Translations under genes and position numbers: made by a program | Shown: piece after piece, positions 7,613 to 16,007 of the stretch | Position numbering within the stretch: the stretch's first letter is position 1 | Layout of the letters: each line of letters begins with the position of its first letter | Notes under the pieces: model-generated | What the model was told of the DNA's origin: nothing | Databases searched by the model: none | The model's input: the letters and a program-made list of their open reading frames with translations, nothing else | NCBI RefSeq assembly: GCF_003710985.1 | Contig: NZ_RHHT01000077.1 | Span: forward strand, 1-46,336 | Direction: 5' to 3' | Source of the DNA: Brevibacillus panacihumi | GTDB taxonomy: Bacteria > Bacillota > Bacilli > Brevibacillales > Brevibacillaceae | DNA: 46,336 bases

Positions 7613-9117
7613 GATGCCACTTCCTTTGTATTGTTATAGGCCGCTTCTTCCGGGTAGAAGACGCGGTTCAGATCGGTATGGAACTCCTCTTTGTTTTTCG
7701 TATCCTGATCCCGGGTTGCAAGGCTGACGAGAAAGAAAGCGGCCAGTCCCAGCAAGAATCCGGTCGTTGCAGGACCGATTGGCAGCGGAGAGCCTGCCAG
7801 GTAGACGAACGTCAGTCCGGCCAGTCCGACGAAGATGGAGGCTATGGCTCCGGCCTTGGTGCCGCCCTGCCAGAAGAGCGGTCCGAGTGCGGCCGGAACG
7901 AGCTGCAGGACGATGCCGTAGCCTAGCGCAGCGACTGGAACCAGGAAACCCTGGGCAGCAGGGATGAACGAAATGATGACGACGAGCACTGTCATGAGCA
8001 GGACCGTCGCTTTGGCAATCGAGGTTGTCTTCTCCAGCGACGCGTCTTTTTTCACGAAGCGGACGAACAAGTCATTGACCAGCAAGCTGGCGGACGACAA
8101 CAAGGCACTGTTGATCGTCGAGATCCCGGCCGCGATGACAGCCGCTACTACGATCGACCCGAAGATCGGTGCATAGGTGGAGAAGAACAGAGGGATGATG
8201 CGGTCGCTGGTTTCGGCGCTTAAGCCCGGGACGAGACCCGGCTTGTGAGCGAGCATGCCGATGAACAAGGCACCCAAGGCCATCAGCCATGAATTCCAGA
8301 ACGGCGTAATGATGGACGTCTTCGCCAGGATGAGAGGAGATTTGGCTGAATAAAATTTCTGCCACATGTGAGGCATGATCCAGAAACCAAATCCGAGACC
8401 GAGTGCCGTTTCAAATATCCCCCAGAAATTCCCTTTGTTCACGAGAATTTGCGGAGCGGTTTCCTGAAGTCCTTTGAAGGCGTCGAAACCGCCTGCGCGG
8501 CTGATAAAGATCAAGGTGATCAACAGCAGGACGGAGCCAAAGAAGAAGCCCATGAAGGTGTCCGCCCAGGCAGCTCCTCGTCCGCCGCTAAGCGTCACGA
8601 TGATCCCGACGAACGCCCCCATGATCAAGACGCCGACCCAATAGGGGATCTCATTGTTCGTCAAGCTGTTCAAGGCAAAAGCGCCGCCGGTGATCTGGAT
8701 CAGCATATAGGGAACGAGTCCGACGATGCCTACGACAGCAAAGAGAATGCGCAAAAACGGACTGTTGAAATACTTTTCGACCATGTCGCCAGGCGTGATG
8801 AAGTTATGCTTGCGGCCCAAGTACCAGATGCGCGTACCGAACAGCCAAATGAACATCGCATGCACCACCGCCCAGGCGGCAAAGGCGACGAACCAGACGC
8901 CATCGCGGTAGTGGGAGCCGATCGCCCCCAGAAGGGTCCACGTACTGAAGTAGCTGGCTCCGGTTGTCATCGTCATGACAATCGTCCCCAATCCGCGTCC
9001 TGCGAGGAAGAAGTCATTCGGCGTCGCGACGTTTTCTTTTGAGGCGCGATTGCTGATCCACAGCAGGATCGATAGGAAGAGAACGAGTACGAATATCGTG
9101 ACAGCAGCTTGGCTCAT
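7609..9117 (-). CDS. Sodium:solute symporter (SSS family)
   Basis: The product is 502 residues and very hydrophobic throughout, with about 13 predicted spans. The family hallmark near the N-terminus is present (DFFLAGRGLGTIVMTMTTGASYFSTW, the region of the first broken helix and sodium site). It resembles the PutP/PanF group that moves proline, pantothenate or carboxylates with sodium. It overlaps both neighbours by 4 bp (DUF3311 upstream, nitrilase downstream), so all three are translationally coupled. The charged C-terminal tail after about residue 465 is cytosolic. Substrate specificity cannot be read; the context points to a nitrile, an amide or the product acid. Confidence 0.9.
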   Translation of the reverse strand: MSQAAVTIFVLVLFLSILLWISNRASKENVATPNDFFLAGRGLGTIVMTMTTGASYFSTWTLLGAIGSHYRDGVWFVAFAAWAVVHAMFIWLFGTRIWYLGRKHNFITPGDMVEKYFNSPFLRILFAVVGIVGLVPYMLIQITGGAFALNSLTNNEIPYWVGVLIMGAFVGIIVTLSGGRGAAWADTFMGFFFGSVLLLITLIFISRAGGFDAFKGLQETAPQILVNKGNFWGIFETALGLGFGFWIMPHMWQKFYSAKSPLILAKTSIITPFWNSWLMALGALFIGMLAHKPGLVPGLSAETSDRIIPLFFSTYAPIFGSIVVAAVIAAGISTINSALLSSASLLVNDLFVRFVKKDASLEKTTSIAKATVLLMTVLVVIISFIPAAQGFLVPVAALGYGIVLQLVPAALGPLFWQGGTKAGAIASIFVGLAGLTFVYLAGSPLPIGPATTGFLLGLAAFFLVSLATRDQDTKNKEEFHTDLNRVFYPEEAAYNNTKEVAS

Positions 9118-9365
9118 TTGTTTTCCTCTCCTTTCTCCCAGGCGGCAAATTCCTGCTCCGTCCGCTCGGCGAAGGGCTTGAAGAACCTCTTGTACACGAG
9201 GAAGATGATGACCGTATTGATGGCATTCAAGACGAGTACCCAGACGAGGGGCTGTGGAAAGAATCCGATAAAAGCAGCTTCGTTGAACACATTGAAATTC
9301 GGCAAAAAGGTTAAGGCATAGAAGAAGAAAAAGGCACCAATATAAGCGGCGTGAAGCTTTCTCAT
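9114..9365 (-). CDS. DUF3311 small membrane protein
   Basis: This 83-residue protein has two hydrophobic spans (about 8-24 and 40-57) and a charged C-terminal tail. It matches the DUF3311 pattern: a short protein almost always encoded immediately before an SSS-family symporter and presumed to be an accessory subunit. The ATG has AGGATGG upstream. Its stop overlaps the symporter start by 4 bp, consistent with a fixed stoichiometric partnership. Confidence 0.85.
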   Translation of the reverse strand: MRKLHAAYIGAFFFFYALTFLPNFNVFNEAAFIGFFPQPLVWVLVLNAINTVIIFLVYKRFFKPFAERTEQEFAAWEKGEENK

Positions 9366-9498
9366 GGAGTCACCATCCTTTTATAATCGGAAAATTGTCT
9401 ATAGTGTAAATACTAAAACGTTTTCTCTATAATGAGAAATATATATATGAGATACAAACTATTCCGTATTGGAATGATGGAGAGAAAGGAGCCGCACA
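9366..9498. promoter_or_regulatory. Divergent control region with two LysR-box-like dyads
   Basis: Two inverted repeats stand out. TTTCTC-TATAAT-GAGAAA (9422-9439) has a -10-like hexamer exactly at its centre. ATTCC-GTATT-GGAAT (9461-9475) fits the T-N11-A rule for LysR-type sites. Both lie between the nitrilase operon and the divergent LysR gene. No strong -35 element is visible in either direction, as expected for an activator-dependent promoter. Confidence 0.45.
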
Positions 9499-10395
9499 TT
9501 GAAGCTGCTGGACTGCAAAATACGTGATTTGAAGATTTTCGTCACGGTTGTGGAGGAACGGAATTTTACGAGAGCGGGGGAAAAATTGTTCATTGCCCAG
9601 CCTTCGATCAGCAAATCCATTCAGCGGCTGGAGGAAGAGCTGCAAGTGATCTTGTTTGATCGCAGGATGCGGGATGTTGCGCTGACAGATGCCGGCGAGA
9701 TCGTGTACGAGCACAGCAAACAGGTCCTGGCTTTGATGAAGCGCATGGAGACCGGCATTGAAGACCTGTCGGATGCTGCAGCCGGTCAATTGAAAATCGG
9801 GTTGCCGCAAATCATCGGGACGTTCATTTTTCCTCCGATCGGGAAGGCGTACACGGAGCGTTATCCCAAAGTGGCGCTGAAGATCGAAGAAAGGGGCGGC
9901 ATTGTAACCGAGAAGCTCGTGGAAAAAGGGGAGCTGGATGTCGGGTTTGTCGTCTTTCCAGTGGACAACCCCCTCCTGTATACGGAGCAGATCTATGAGG
10001 ATTCCTTCGTGCTTTGCGTGTCGGCGAATCATCCTTTGGCGGCTCGGGAGCAGATCGAGCTGCATGAAGTGAAGGACGAGCAATTTATCGTGTTCGCCAA
10101 AACCTTTGCGCTCCATAAAATCGTGATGAACGCTTGTGAGCGATCGGGCTTCACGCCGCATGTTTTGCTGGAAAGCACGCAGTGGGATTTGGTTCTGGAG
10201 CTGGTTTCCGTGCAGATGGGGATCGCTATTTTGCCGCGCGTGTTTGCGAACAAGCTGAAGAATATCGAAATCGCCTCCATCCCGATTACCAACCCGTCAT
10301 TCAAGTGGCAGGTAGGAGTGATTACGAGCAAAAAATATTATCATTCAGCGGCTCTGAAGCGTTTTCTGGATACGGTTCATGAAATTTATCGATGA
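9499..10395 (+). CDS. LysR-family transcriptional regulator
   Basis: This 298-residue regulator is at the standard LysR length. The N-terminal winged helix is clear (LKIFVTVVEERNFTRAGEKL, then AQPSISKSIQRLEEELQVILFDR). Two periplasmic-binding-protein-like lobes follow for effector sensing (QLKIGLPQIIGTF begins lobe one near residue 94). The start is TTG, supported by AAAGGAG at 8 nt. It is divergent from the DUF3311-symporter-nitrilase operon with LysR-box-like dyads between them, so it is the probable activator of that operon with the nitrile or its product as co-inducer. The link is positional only. Confidence 0.9.
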   Translation: MKLLDCKIRDLKIFVTVVEERNFTRAGEKLFIAQPSISKSIQRLEEELQVILFDRRMRDVALTDAGEIVYEHSKQVLALMKRMETGIEDLSDAAAGQLKIGLPQIIGTFIFPPIGKAYTERYPKVALKIEERGGIVTEKLVEKGELDVGFVVFPVDNPLLYTEQIYEDSFVLCVSANHPLAAREQIELHEVKDEQFIVFAKTFALHKIVMNACERSGFTPHVLLESTQWDLVLELVSVQMGIAILPRVFANKLKNIEIASIPITNPSFKWQVGVITSKKYYHSAALKRFLDTVHEIYR

Positions 10396-10427
10396 GGCTG
10401 CAAAGTAGTCGATTGGAAGAACGGACA

Positions 10428-10467
10428 GACTAGACAAAAGACCAGAGGAAGGGAATGGCGTCTAGTC
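10428..10467 (+). repeat. 8-bp inverted repeat enclosing the PAP2 ribosome binding site
   Basis: GACTAGAC (10428-10435) and GTCTAGTC (10460-10467) are perfect inverted repeats with a 24-nt gap that contains AGGAAGGG. The right arm ends one base before the ATG of the PAP2 gene. As RNA it would present the Shine-Dalgarno sequence in a loop; as DNA it could be an operator. Confidence 0.4.
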
Positions 10468-10468
10468 C

Positions 10469-11146
10469 ATGGAACGCGAGAAAGGGAGAAATCTGGGGAA
10501 AAGGAAAGTGTGGATTGGAGTCCTGCTGTTTCTCTTTTTTGCGGGGACGTTTGCCATCCTGGGCGCAAGCATCGAGACGCAGACGATCCGTGCTTTTGAT
10601 TCAGCTGTCATCCAGAGGGTGCAAGCCGTTGCCCCGTCATGGCTGACTTCACTCATGCTGGTTTTCACCTTTCTGGGCTCGGTGCAAGCACTTGTGGTGC
10701 TGCTAATCTGTACCGCTTTGACGATGTTCTGGCAGAAAAAGTGTTGGGAGGCACTGTTTTTGACAGTGGCACTGGGCGGCGGCATGCTGTTCAATCTTCT
10801 TCTCAAGGAGCTGTTCCGGCGAGAGAGGCCCGATCTGCATCGCCTGATCGAAGAAGGGGGCTACAGTTTTCCCAGTGGTCATTCCATGGCGTCCTTTCTG
10901 TTCTACGGGATGGTGGCCGTTTTTTTGTACCTCTTCGTTGTCTCAAGGCTTGCCAAGCTCGGAATCGTGCTTGCGGCCGTTATCCTGATTGCCTGCGTGG
11001 GAGCAAGCCGTATTTACCTCGGTGTCCATTACCCCAGCGATGTCTTGGCAGGCTATGCTGCTGGCGGAGCTTGGCTGGTGCTGTGCCTGCTGGGTATGCA
11101 TCTTGTATTGGAACGGCGCAGAGCAAAGAAACACCGGTCAAACTGA
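10469..11146 (+). CDS. PAP2-family lipid phosphatase
   Basis: This 225-residue membrane phosphatase has the full tripartite PAP2 active site: K113-x6-R120-P121, P135-S136-G137-H138, and S180-R181-x5-H187-x3-D191. Five or six hydrophobic spans alternate with the catalytic loops, which should face outside. Likely substrates are undecaprenyl pyrophosphate, phosphatidylglycerol phosphate or phosphatidate; B. subtilis BcrC and YodM are comparable proteins. The first ATG is taken although its ribosome binding site is distant (about 14 nt). A GTG at 10508 is an alternative start and would shorten the basic N-terminus. Its terminator was not identified. Confidence 0.88.
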   Translation: MEREKGRNLGKRKVWIGVLLFLFFAGTFAILGASIETQTIRAFDSAVIQRVQAVAPSWLTSLMLVFTFLGSVQALVVLLICTALTMFWQKKCWEALFLTVALGGGMLFNLLLKELFRRERPDLHRLIEEGGYSFPSGHSMASFLFYGMVAVFLYLFVVSRLAKLGIVLAAVILIACVGASRIYLGVHYPSDVLAGYAAGGAWLVLCLLGMHLVLERRRAKKHRSN

Positions 11147-11203
11147 CTGGTACAATCCCCCAATCCCTAGTATGATGAGAAAAAAGAGCGGGAGGGGAAT
11201 TGC

Positions 11204-12364
11204 ATGCAAGCATACAGCTATTTTTGTCCGACACGCATCGAGATGGGAACGGGAAAATCCTTGGAGCTGCCTGCCATCCTGCAATCACTGGGGCTGGGCT
11301 CGTCTATTCTTTTAGTGAGTGACCCCGGTGTGATTCGTGCGGGATTGGTTGCTCCGATCCAATCTGCTCTGGAGGCAGGCGGCTTTTCGGTCACGCTTTT
11401 TGACGCCTTGAGCCAGAATCCTCGCGATACCGAATGTTTGGCAGGAGCGGCGCTTTTCCGCGAGACTTCAGCCGAACTGGTCGTGGCGATCGGCGGAGGA
11501 AGCGCGATGGATACGGGCAAGGCGATTGCCCTGATCGGCAAAAACGGCGGCACCCCTGCTGAATATGCGGACGGACATCTTCCATACCACAACATTGCGC
11601 CGATTGTCTGTGTTCCGACGACGGCGGGGACAGGCTCGGAGGTAACGCGCTCCGCCGTGATCACGGAAGCGGCGACCCATCGCAAAATGACCTTGAAGCA
11701 TGCTGCGCTTCGTCCCACGCTGGCTGTGCTGGACCCGGCTCTCACTTACAGCGTTCCGCCAGCAGTTACGGCTGCGACCGGGGTGGATGCACTTGTCCAC
11801 GCGATTGAGGGCTACACCTGCAAATTGACCCATCCTATTTCGCAAGCCTTCGGAGCGCAGGCGATGCGCAAGATTGTGACGGCTTTGCCCAGGGCCTATC
11901 AGGACGGCCGCGATGAACAAGCCCGTTACGAGATGCTGGAGGGCAGTCTTTTGGCAGGCCTGTGCTTCGGTTCTGCCGATGTGGCGGCTGTTCACTGTCT
12001 TGCGGAAGCGCTCGGGGGCTTGTACGATACCCCGCACGGCGTGGCGAATGCGGTATTTTTGCCTCATGTTTTGCGCTTCAACGCACAGGAGGACACATCG
12101 CTGCATGCGCGGCTTGCCCGTTACATGAGCTTTGCCAGCGACGCAGATTCGGACGAGCTGGCCTGCGAGAAGCTGATTGCCGGGATCGAGACGTGGACAG
12201 CGCAGCTCAACATTCCGAAGCTGCGGGACTTGCCTGGCGTACGCGAGGAGGATTTCTCCCGGATCGTCGAGCTTTCAGTCAGAAACGGCTCCACGCCAAG
12301 CAATGTACGTGCGGTGACAGTAGAGGATTATATGCGGATATTGCAGGAGGCGTATCGGGCATAA
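11204..12364 (+). CDS. Iron-containing alcohol dehydrogenase
   Basis: This 386-residue group III (iron-dependent) dehydrogenase would interconvert an alcohol and an aldehyde or ketone with NAD(P). The Rossmann-like N-terminal region carries GGGSAMDTGKAIA and VPTTAGTGSEVTRSAVIT. The metal site is complete: D195, H199 (in VDALVHAIEGY), H264 (HCLAEALGG) and H278 (DTPHGVANA). ATG is preceded by GGGAGGGG. The gene stands alone with its own terminator. Substrate is not predictable: the family includes 1,3-propanediol, lactaldehyde, butanol and maleylacetate enzymes. Confidence 0.92.
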   Translation: MQAYSYFCPTRIEMGTGKSLELPAILQSLGLGSSILLVSDPGVIRAGLVAPIQSALEAGGFSVTLFDALSQNPRDTECLAGAALFRETSAELVVAIGGGSAMDTGKAIALIGKNGGTPAEYADGHLPYHNIAPIVCVPTTAGTGSEVTRSAVITEAATHRKMTLKHAALRPTLAVLDPALTYSVPPAVTAATGVDALVHAIEGYTCKLTHPISQAFGAQAMRKIVTALPRAYQDGRDEQARYEMLEGSLLAGLCFGSADVAAVHCLAEALGGLYDTPHGVANAVFLPHVLRFNAQEDTSLHARLARYMSFASDADSDELACEKLIAGIETWTAQLNIPKLRDLPGVREEDFSRIVELSVRNGSTPSNVRAVTVEDYMRILQEAYRA

Positions 12365-12379
12365 CAGACAGCAGAGTGC

Positions 12380-12415
12380 AAAAATCTCTCCAGTGTCGGA
12401 CAGGAGAGATTTTTT
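12380..12415 (+). terminator. Terminator of the alcohol dehydrogenase gene
   Basis: AAAATCTCTCC and GGAGAGATTTT form an 11-bp stem with an 11-nt loop and a T-run. Confidence 0.85.
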
Positions 12416-12423
12416 AATCGCTA

Positions 12424-12452
12424 TTTACATACATACAGTATGTATGTTAAAT
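12424..12452 (+). promoter_or_regulatory. Promoter of the VOC-alkC-tetR operon
   Basis: TTTACA (12424-12429) and TTAAAT (12447-12452) are separated by 17 bp. The whole spacer is occupied by the palindrome at 12427-12447, so a bound repressor would exclude RNA polymerase. Confidence 0.6.
12427..12447. promoter_or_regulatory. Perfect 21-nt palindrome, probable TetR operator
   Basis: ACATACATAC and GTATGTATGT flank a single central A, a perfect 10+1+10 dyad. Half-sites built on TACATAC are typical for TetR-family regulators, and a TetR gene is the third gene of the operon this site controls. Autoregulation is therefore the simplest reading. Confidence 0.7.
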
Positions 12453-12484
12453 TAATCCCAAACATATCCACTAGGAGGCCCACG

Positions 12485-12922
12485 ATGCTCACAACCAGCT
12501 TTTATCCCGTCGTATTAACTGAGGACGTCACCGGCAGCGCAGCATTCTATTGCGAGCACTTTGGATTCGAAAAAGTGTACGAAGCCGATTGGTACGTCAG
12601 TCTGCGCGTTCCAGCCGATGCAGGGCAAATTCCCTTTGAACTGGCGATCCTGAACGCTTCCCACCCGACGATTCCCGCCGCTTATCGCAAAAACGTACAG
12701 GGATTGATTCTGAACTTCGAGGTAAAGGATGTAAATGCTCAGTATCAACGCCTGATTATCGAACGGAAACTGCCGTTGGAGCTGGATATTCGAGATGAGG
12801 AATTCGGTCAGCGGCATTTTATCACCCGTGATCCAAATGGGGTCTTGCTTGACATCATCACGGTCATCCCGCCTTCGAAAGCGCAGAGCGCGCAATACCT
12901 GGAGAAAATCTGGTCTGAATAG
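12485..12922 (+). CDS. VOC-superfamily (glyoxalase/bleomycin-resistance-like) protein
   Basis: This 145-residue protein of the vicinal oxygen chelate fold opens with the family pattern ([22 protein letters not shown]) and closes with [17 protein letters not shown]. Two beta-alpha-beta-beta-beta modules are implied by length. The ATG at 12485 has TAGGAGG at 6 nt; the in-frame start at 12440 lies inside the operator and is rejected. It is first in an operon with an AlkC-like protein and a TetR regulator. Members bind drugs or isomerise or open toxic electrophiles using a metal; which applies here is unknown. Confidence 0.85.
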   Translation: MLTTSFYPVVLTEDVTGSAAFYCEHFGFEKVYEADWYVSLRVPADAGQIPFELAILNASHPTIPAAYRKNVQGLILNFEVKDVNAQYQRLIIERKLPLELDIRDEEFGQRHFITRDPNGVLLDIITVIPPSKAQSAQYLEKIWSE

Positions 12923-12935
12923 GAGGAGGAAGGGC

Positions 12936-13712
12936 GTGACAGTGGCTCTTAAGGAGTATTTCGGAGCGGAGTTGGCGCAGCGGCTCTCCGTCCTGATCCG
13001 CTCTCATGATCCGGCTTTTCCCGAGAAAGCCTTCATAGAAGCAGTAGCAGGCCAAGTGGGGCCGCTCGAACTGAAAGGAAGGGTAGCGGTGATCGCGGAA
13101 GCCTTGCGCGAGGCATTGCCCCCGGATTACACAGAGGCAGTCCGGATCTTGCTCCAGATTCTCGGCCCGGAAAATGAGACAGAGGAAGGGATGTTTACGA
13201 ACGGCTATTTTCTGATGCCTGTCGCTTATTACGTGGAAAAGTACGGGCTTGACCATTTTGAACTTTCCATGCATGCCCTGTATGAGATCACGAAGCGGCA
13301 CACGGCAGAATATGCGATCCGCCCATATCTGGCCCTTCATGTCAACGATTGCTTGAAGCAATTGCATATCTGGGTCCGAGACGCCAATCCTCATGTTCGC
13401 CGTCTGGTCAGCGAGGGAACCAGGCCACGCCTTCCCTGGGCAAAGCGAATGGAGGTGATCAAAGGCGATCCCAAGCAAAATCTGGCTTTGCTCGAACCCT
13501 TGCTTGACGATCCTTCCTTTTATGTCAGAAAGTCCGTCGCCAATCATTTGAATGATTTGACGAAAGACTACAAGGAGGTTACGTTTGAGTGGATGCTGCA
13601 AAAAGTGGAATACGGAGGCGAGCATCTGCCGTGGATCATTCGCCGCGCTTTGCGCTCACTGATGAAGACCGGGGACGAAGCGGCATGGGAGCTTGCAGGG
13701 AAGCTTGGATAA
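12936..13712 (+). CDS. AlkC/AlkD-like HEAT-repeat DNA alkylation repair protein
   Basis: This 258-residue, all-helical protein resembles the AlkC-type 3-methyladenine DNA glycosylases of Gram-positive bacteria. The most telling stretch is HIWVRDANPHVRRLVSEG, followed by RPRLPWAKRM, near residues 145-175. Further HEAT-like repeats follow (DPSFYVRKSVANHLNDLTKD). This fold recognises alkylated bases without base flipping. GTG at 12936 follows AGGAGGAGGAAGGG directly after the VOC stop (14-bp gap), so the genes are cotranscribed. Placement with a VOC protein and a TetR repressor suggests defence against an alkylating or electrophilic compound. Glycosylase activity itself is inferred. Confidence 0.8.
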   Translation: MTVALKEYFGAELAQRLSVLIRSHDPAFPEKAFIEAVAGQVGPLELKGRVAVIAEALREALPPDYTEAVRILLQILGPENETEEGMFTNGYFLMPVAYYVEKYGLDHFELSMHALYEITKRHTAEYAIRPYLALHVNDCLKQLHIWVRDANPHVRRLVSEGTRPRLPWAKRMEVIKGDPKQNLALLEPLLDDPSFYVRKSVANHLNDLTKDYKEVTFEWMLQKVEYGGEHLPWIIRRALRSLMKTGDEAAWELAGKLG

Positions 13713-13730
13713 AAGGAGAACAGGGGATGC

Positions 13731-14330
13731 ATGAGAAGAAATAAGGAAGAAACCGCGATAACGATTCAAACATTGATCGAGGTAGCGAGAACCCATTTTA
13801 CCGAACGCGGGTATGCCGATGCTGCATTGGAGGAGATTGTCCAGGAGGCAGGGCTTACGCGCGGCGCCCTTTACCACCATTTTGGGAATAAAAAAGGCCT
13901 CTTCCAGGCTGTGCTGGATACCGTCCAAAAAGAGGTCGCGGAACGGGTGGAAACACAGGCGGCCACGAGCGCGGATGTCTGGGAGCAGCTCATCTTGGGG
14001 TGTCGTGCCTTTATCACCGCAGCGGTCGAGCCCAGGAACAAGCGAATCATGCTTTTGGATGGCCCGGCAGTGCTCGGGTGGGAAGAGTGGCGCAGAATGG
14101 ACGAGCAAAACTCCATGCGGCTCTTGCGGGCACAAATTCAATTCATGCAGCAGCAGGGTGAGTTGAGACAAGTCGCTGTCGATGCATTGACACATATGCT
14201 CTCGGGAGCCATGAATGAAGCCGCTCTCTGGATTGCCCAGGCAGCGGAAGATGAGCAGGCCTACGAAGAAAGCATGATTGTCATTTCGTTGTTGCTCGAG
14301 GGGTTGCGGCGACCAGATCGCACGGAGTGA
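13731..14330 (+). CDS. TetR-family transcriptional repressor
   Basis: This 199-residue regulator has the TetR helix-turn-helix at the N-terminus (YADAALEEIVQEAGLTRGALYHHFGNKKGLF, about residues 25-57). A helical ligand-binding domain follows, resembling the TetR_C group that often controls detoxification genes. ATG is preceded by AAAAGGAG. It is the last gene of the VOC-alkC-tetR operon and probably represses it through the palindrome at 12427-12447. A bidirectional terminator follows. Confidence 0.9.
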   Translation: MRRNKEETAITIQTLIEVARTHFTERGYADAALEEIVQEAGLTRGALYHHFGNKKGLFQAVLDTVQKEVAERVETQAATSADVWEQLILGCRAFITAAVEPRNKRIMLLDGPAVLGWEEWRRMDEQNSMRLLRAQIQFMQQQGELRQVAVDALTHMLSGAMNEAALWIAQAAEDEQAYEESMIVISLLLEGLRRPDRTE

Positions 14331-14346
14331 TTGAGGGACCCGTCAT

Positions 14347-14393
14347 AAAAAAAGCATTCAGAGCACAAAACTGTGCCATCTGAATGCTTTTTT
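14347..14393. terminator. Bidirectional terminator between tetR and sulP genes
   Basis: AAAAAAGCATTCAGA and TCTGAATGCTTTTTT pair perfectly, with an inner GCACA/TGTGC stem. A-run and T-run flank both sides, so it works for the two convergent genes. Confidence 0.9.
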
Positions 14394-14402
14394 CTTCCTA
14401 TT

Positions 14403-15857
14403 TTAATGCCCGGACGGTGCGCTAATCCCGATCCGGTCCACGAGCCACTTGCTTTCTTCATTCAATCCTTCGACGCGTACCTTTTTACCCAGTTGCTGGT
14501 ATTTATGAACCACTTTGGCGATGCCGGTTACGGCGGAGTGGTCCCAGACATGAGAGTGGCTGAAGTCGATGACAATCTCCTCGGGGTCTGCCTGGTAGTC
14601 GAATTCATTGACAAAATGCGTCATGGTCCCAAAAAACAGCTGCCCTGAGATCGCATATACTTTTACCCCGTCAGTGGTGAAGGAGGTTACGGCTTTTAGA
14701 CGTGCCATTTTCCAACCAAAGATCAAGGCGCTCATGATGACACCCGCAATGACGCCTTTGGCCAAATCATGTGTGGCGACGACAATCGCGACGGTGGTTA
14801 CCATGACGAGGGAATCGCTGAAAGGAACCTTGCGCAAGTCTCTCAGAGACTGCCAGTTGAAGGTTCCGACCGAAACCATGATCATCACGCCGACCAGTGC
14901 TGCCATCGGGATCTGCTGGACGACATCACCCAGAACCATGATCAGAAACAGCAGAAAGCTTCCCGCCACGAAGGTGGACAAGCGTCCGCGTCCGCCAGAC
15001 TTTACATTGATCACCGACTGGCCGATCATAGCGCAGCCCGCCATTCCTCCGAAAAAACCCGTGACGATATTGGCTAGCCCTTGCCCCTTTACTTCCCGGT
15101 TTTTATTGCTTCGCGTATCCGTCATTTCATCGATCAGGGAGGCTGTCAGCAAAGATTCCAGAATGCCGACGAGGGCAAGCGTAAAGGAATAAGGTAAAAT
15201 GATCATAAGCGTCTCCAGATTGACCGGAATCTGCGGCAGATGGAACAGCGGCAGGGAGCGCGTAATCTGTCCCATGTCGCCAACCGTTCGTAGATCAAGA
15301 CCGCCCAAAATCGAAATAACCGTCATGACGATGATGGCGACGAGTGCGGCTGGAAGCGCCTTGGTAAAACGCGGCAGGATATAGATGAGCGCCAGGGTGC
15401 CGATTACCATGGCATACATCATCCAAGATGCTCCTGCAAAATGGGGCAATTGCGCCATAAAGATGAGGATCGCCAAGGCGTTGACGAATCCGAGCATGAC
15501 GGGGTGCGGCACGAAGGTAATCAGCTTCCCGATCTTGCATACGCCCATCAGGAATTGCAGAATTCCCGTCAGCACGGTCGCTGCCAGCAGATACTCCAGC
15601 CCGTGATCCTTGACCAATGTCACCATGACCAGAGCCATGGCTCCCGTAGCAGCCGAGATCATGCCGGGACGTCCCCCTGCAAAAGCGATCACCACCGCAA
15701 TGCAAAAAGAAGCGTACAGCCCGACCATCGGATCAACACCGGCAATGATGGAAAAAGCGATCGCCTCGGGAATCAAAGCAAGCGCTACTGTCATCCCGGA
15801 CAGCACATCACCTCGCACGTTGGAGAACCAATCCATTTTCAGTTGTTGAATGTTCAA
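14403..15857 (-). CDS. SulP-family inorganic anion transporter with STAS domain
   Basis: This 484-residue transporter has a SulP membrane domain (about residues 10-380; it begins with [30 protein letters not shown]) and a C-terminal cytosolic STAS domain (about 395-480, containing [23 protein letters not shown]). Members carry sulfate, bicarbonate or dicarboxylates; this one is closest in style to B. subtilis YbaR and YvdB. The start is TTG, chosen because GAGGT lies 6 nt upstream and no ATG fits. The acidic DFSHSHVWD in STAS occupies the usual nucleotide-binding or phosphorylation loop. The anion cannot be determined. Confidence 0.9.
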   Translation of the reverse strand: MNIQQLKMDWFSNVRGDVLSGMTVALALIPEAIAFSIIAGVDPMVGLYASFCIAVVIAFAGGRPGMISAATGAMALVMVTLVKDHGLEYLLAATVLTGILQFLMGVCKIGKLITFVPHPVMLGFVNALAILIFMAQLPHFAGASWMMYAMVIGTLALIYILPRFTKALPAALVAIIVMTVISILGGLDLRTVGDMGQITRSLPLFHLPQIPVNLETLMIILPYSFTLALVGILESLLTASLIDEMTDTRSNKNREVKGQGLANIVTGFFGGMAGCAMIGQSVINVKSGGRGRLSTFVAGSFLLFLIMVLGDVVQQIPMAALVGVMIMVSVGTFNWQSLRDLRKVPFSDSLVMVTTVAIVVATHDLAKGVIAGVIMSALIFGWKMARLKAVTSFTTDGVKVYAISGQLFFGTMTHFVNEFDYQADPEEIVIDFSHSHVWDHSAVTGIAKVVHKYQQLGKKVRVEGLNEESKWLVDRIGISAPSGH

Positions 15858-16007
15858 TATTGTACCTCGTTTCTTGATGGATTTTTGACTTTCCCCTTTC
15901 AGAAAAGTCGGGGCCGTTTTTTACAGAGATCAATTATACAAAAGGTACTCTCGTTTATCTAGAATAAATGTTTCCAAATGTGCTAAAAAACAGCAAAGGA
16001 GTTGACT
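15858..16007. promoter_or_regulatory. Divergent region sulP / medium-chain reductase
   Basis: The 150-bp gap holds a TATAAT-like -10 for the sulP direction (reverse strand, around 15930-15940) without a convincing -35. In the sulP leader, GACTTT can pair with AAAGTC, and CCCC with GGGG, in overlapping order, so two alternative hairpins compete near 15890-15920. The reductase direction has AAAGGAG at 15995-16001 but no clear promoter. Confidence 0.3.

Noticed and set aside
11133..11151. Hairpin ACCGGTCA/TGACTGGT at the PAP2 gene end as a terminator
   Set aside because: It overlaps the stop codon but has no T-run.
15885..15925. H-type pseudoknot in the sulP leader
   Set aside because: The crossing stems have no linker bases, so they cannot coexist; only competition is possible.
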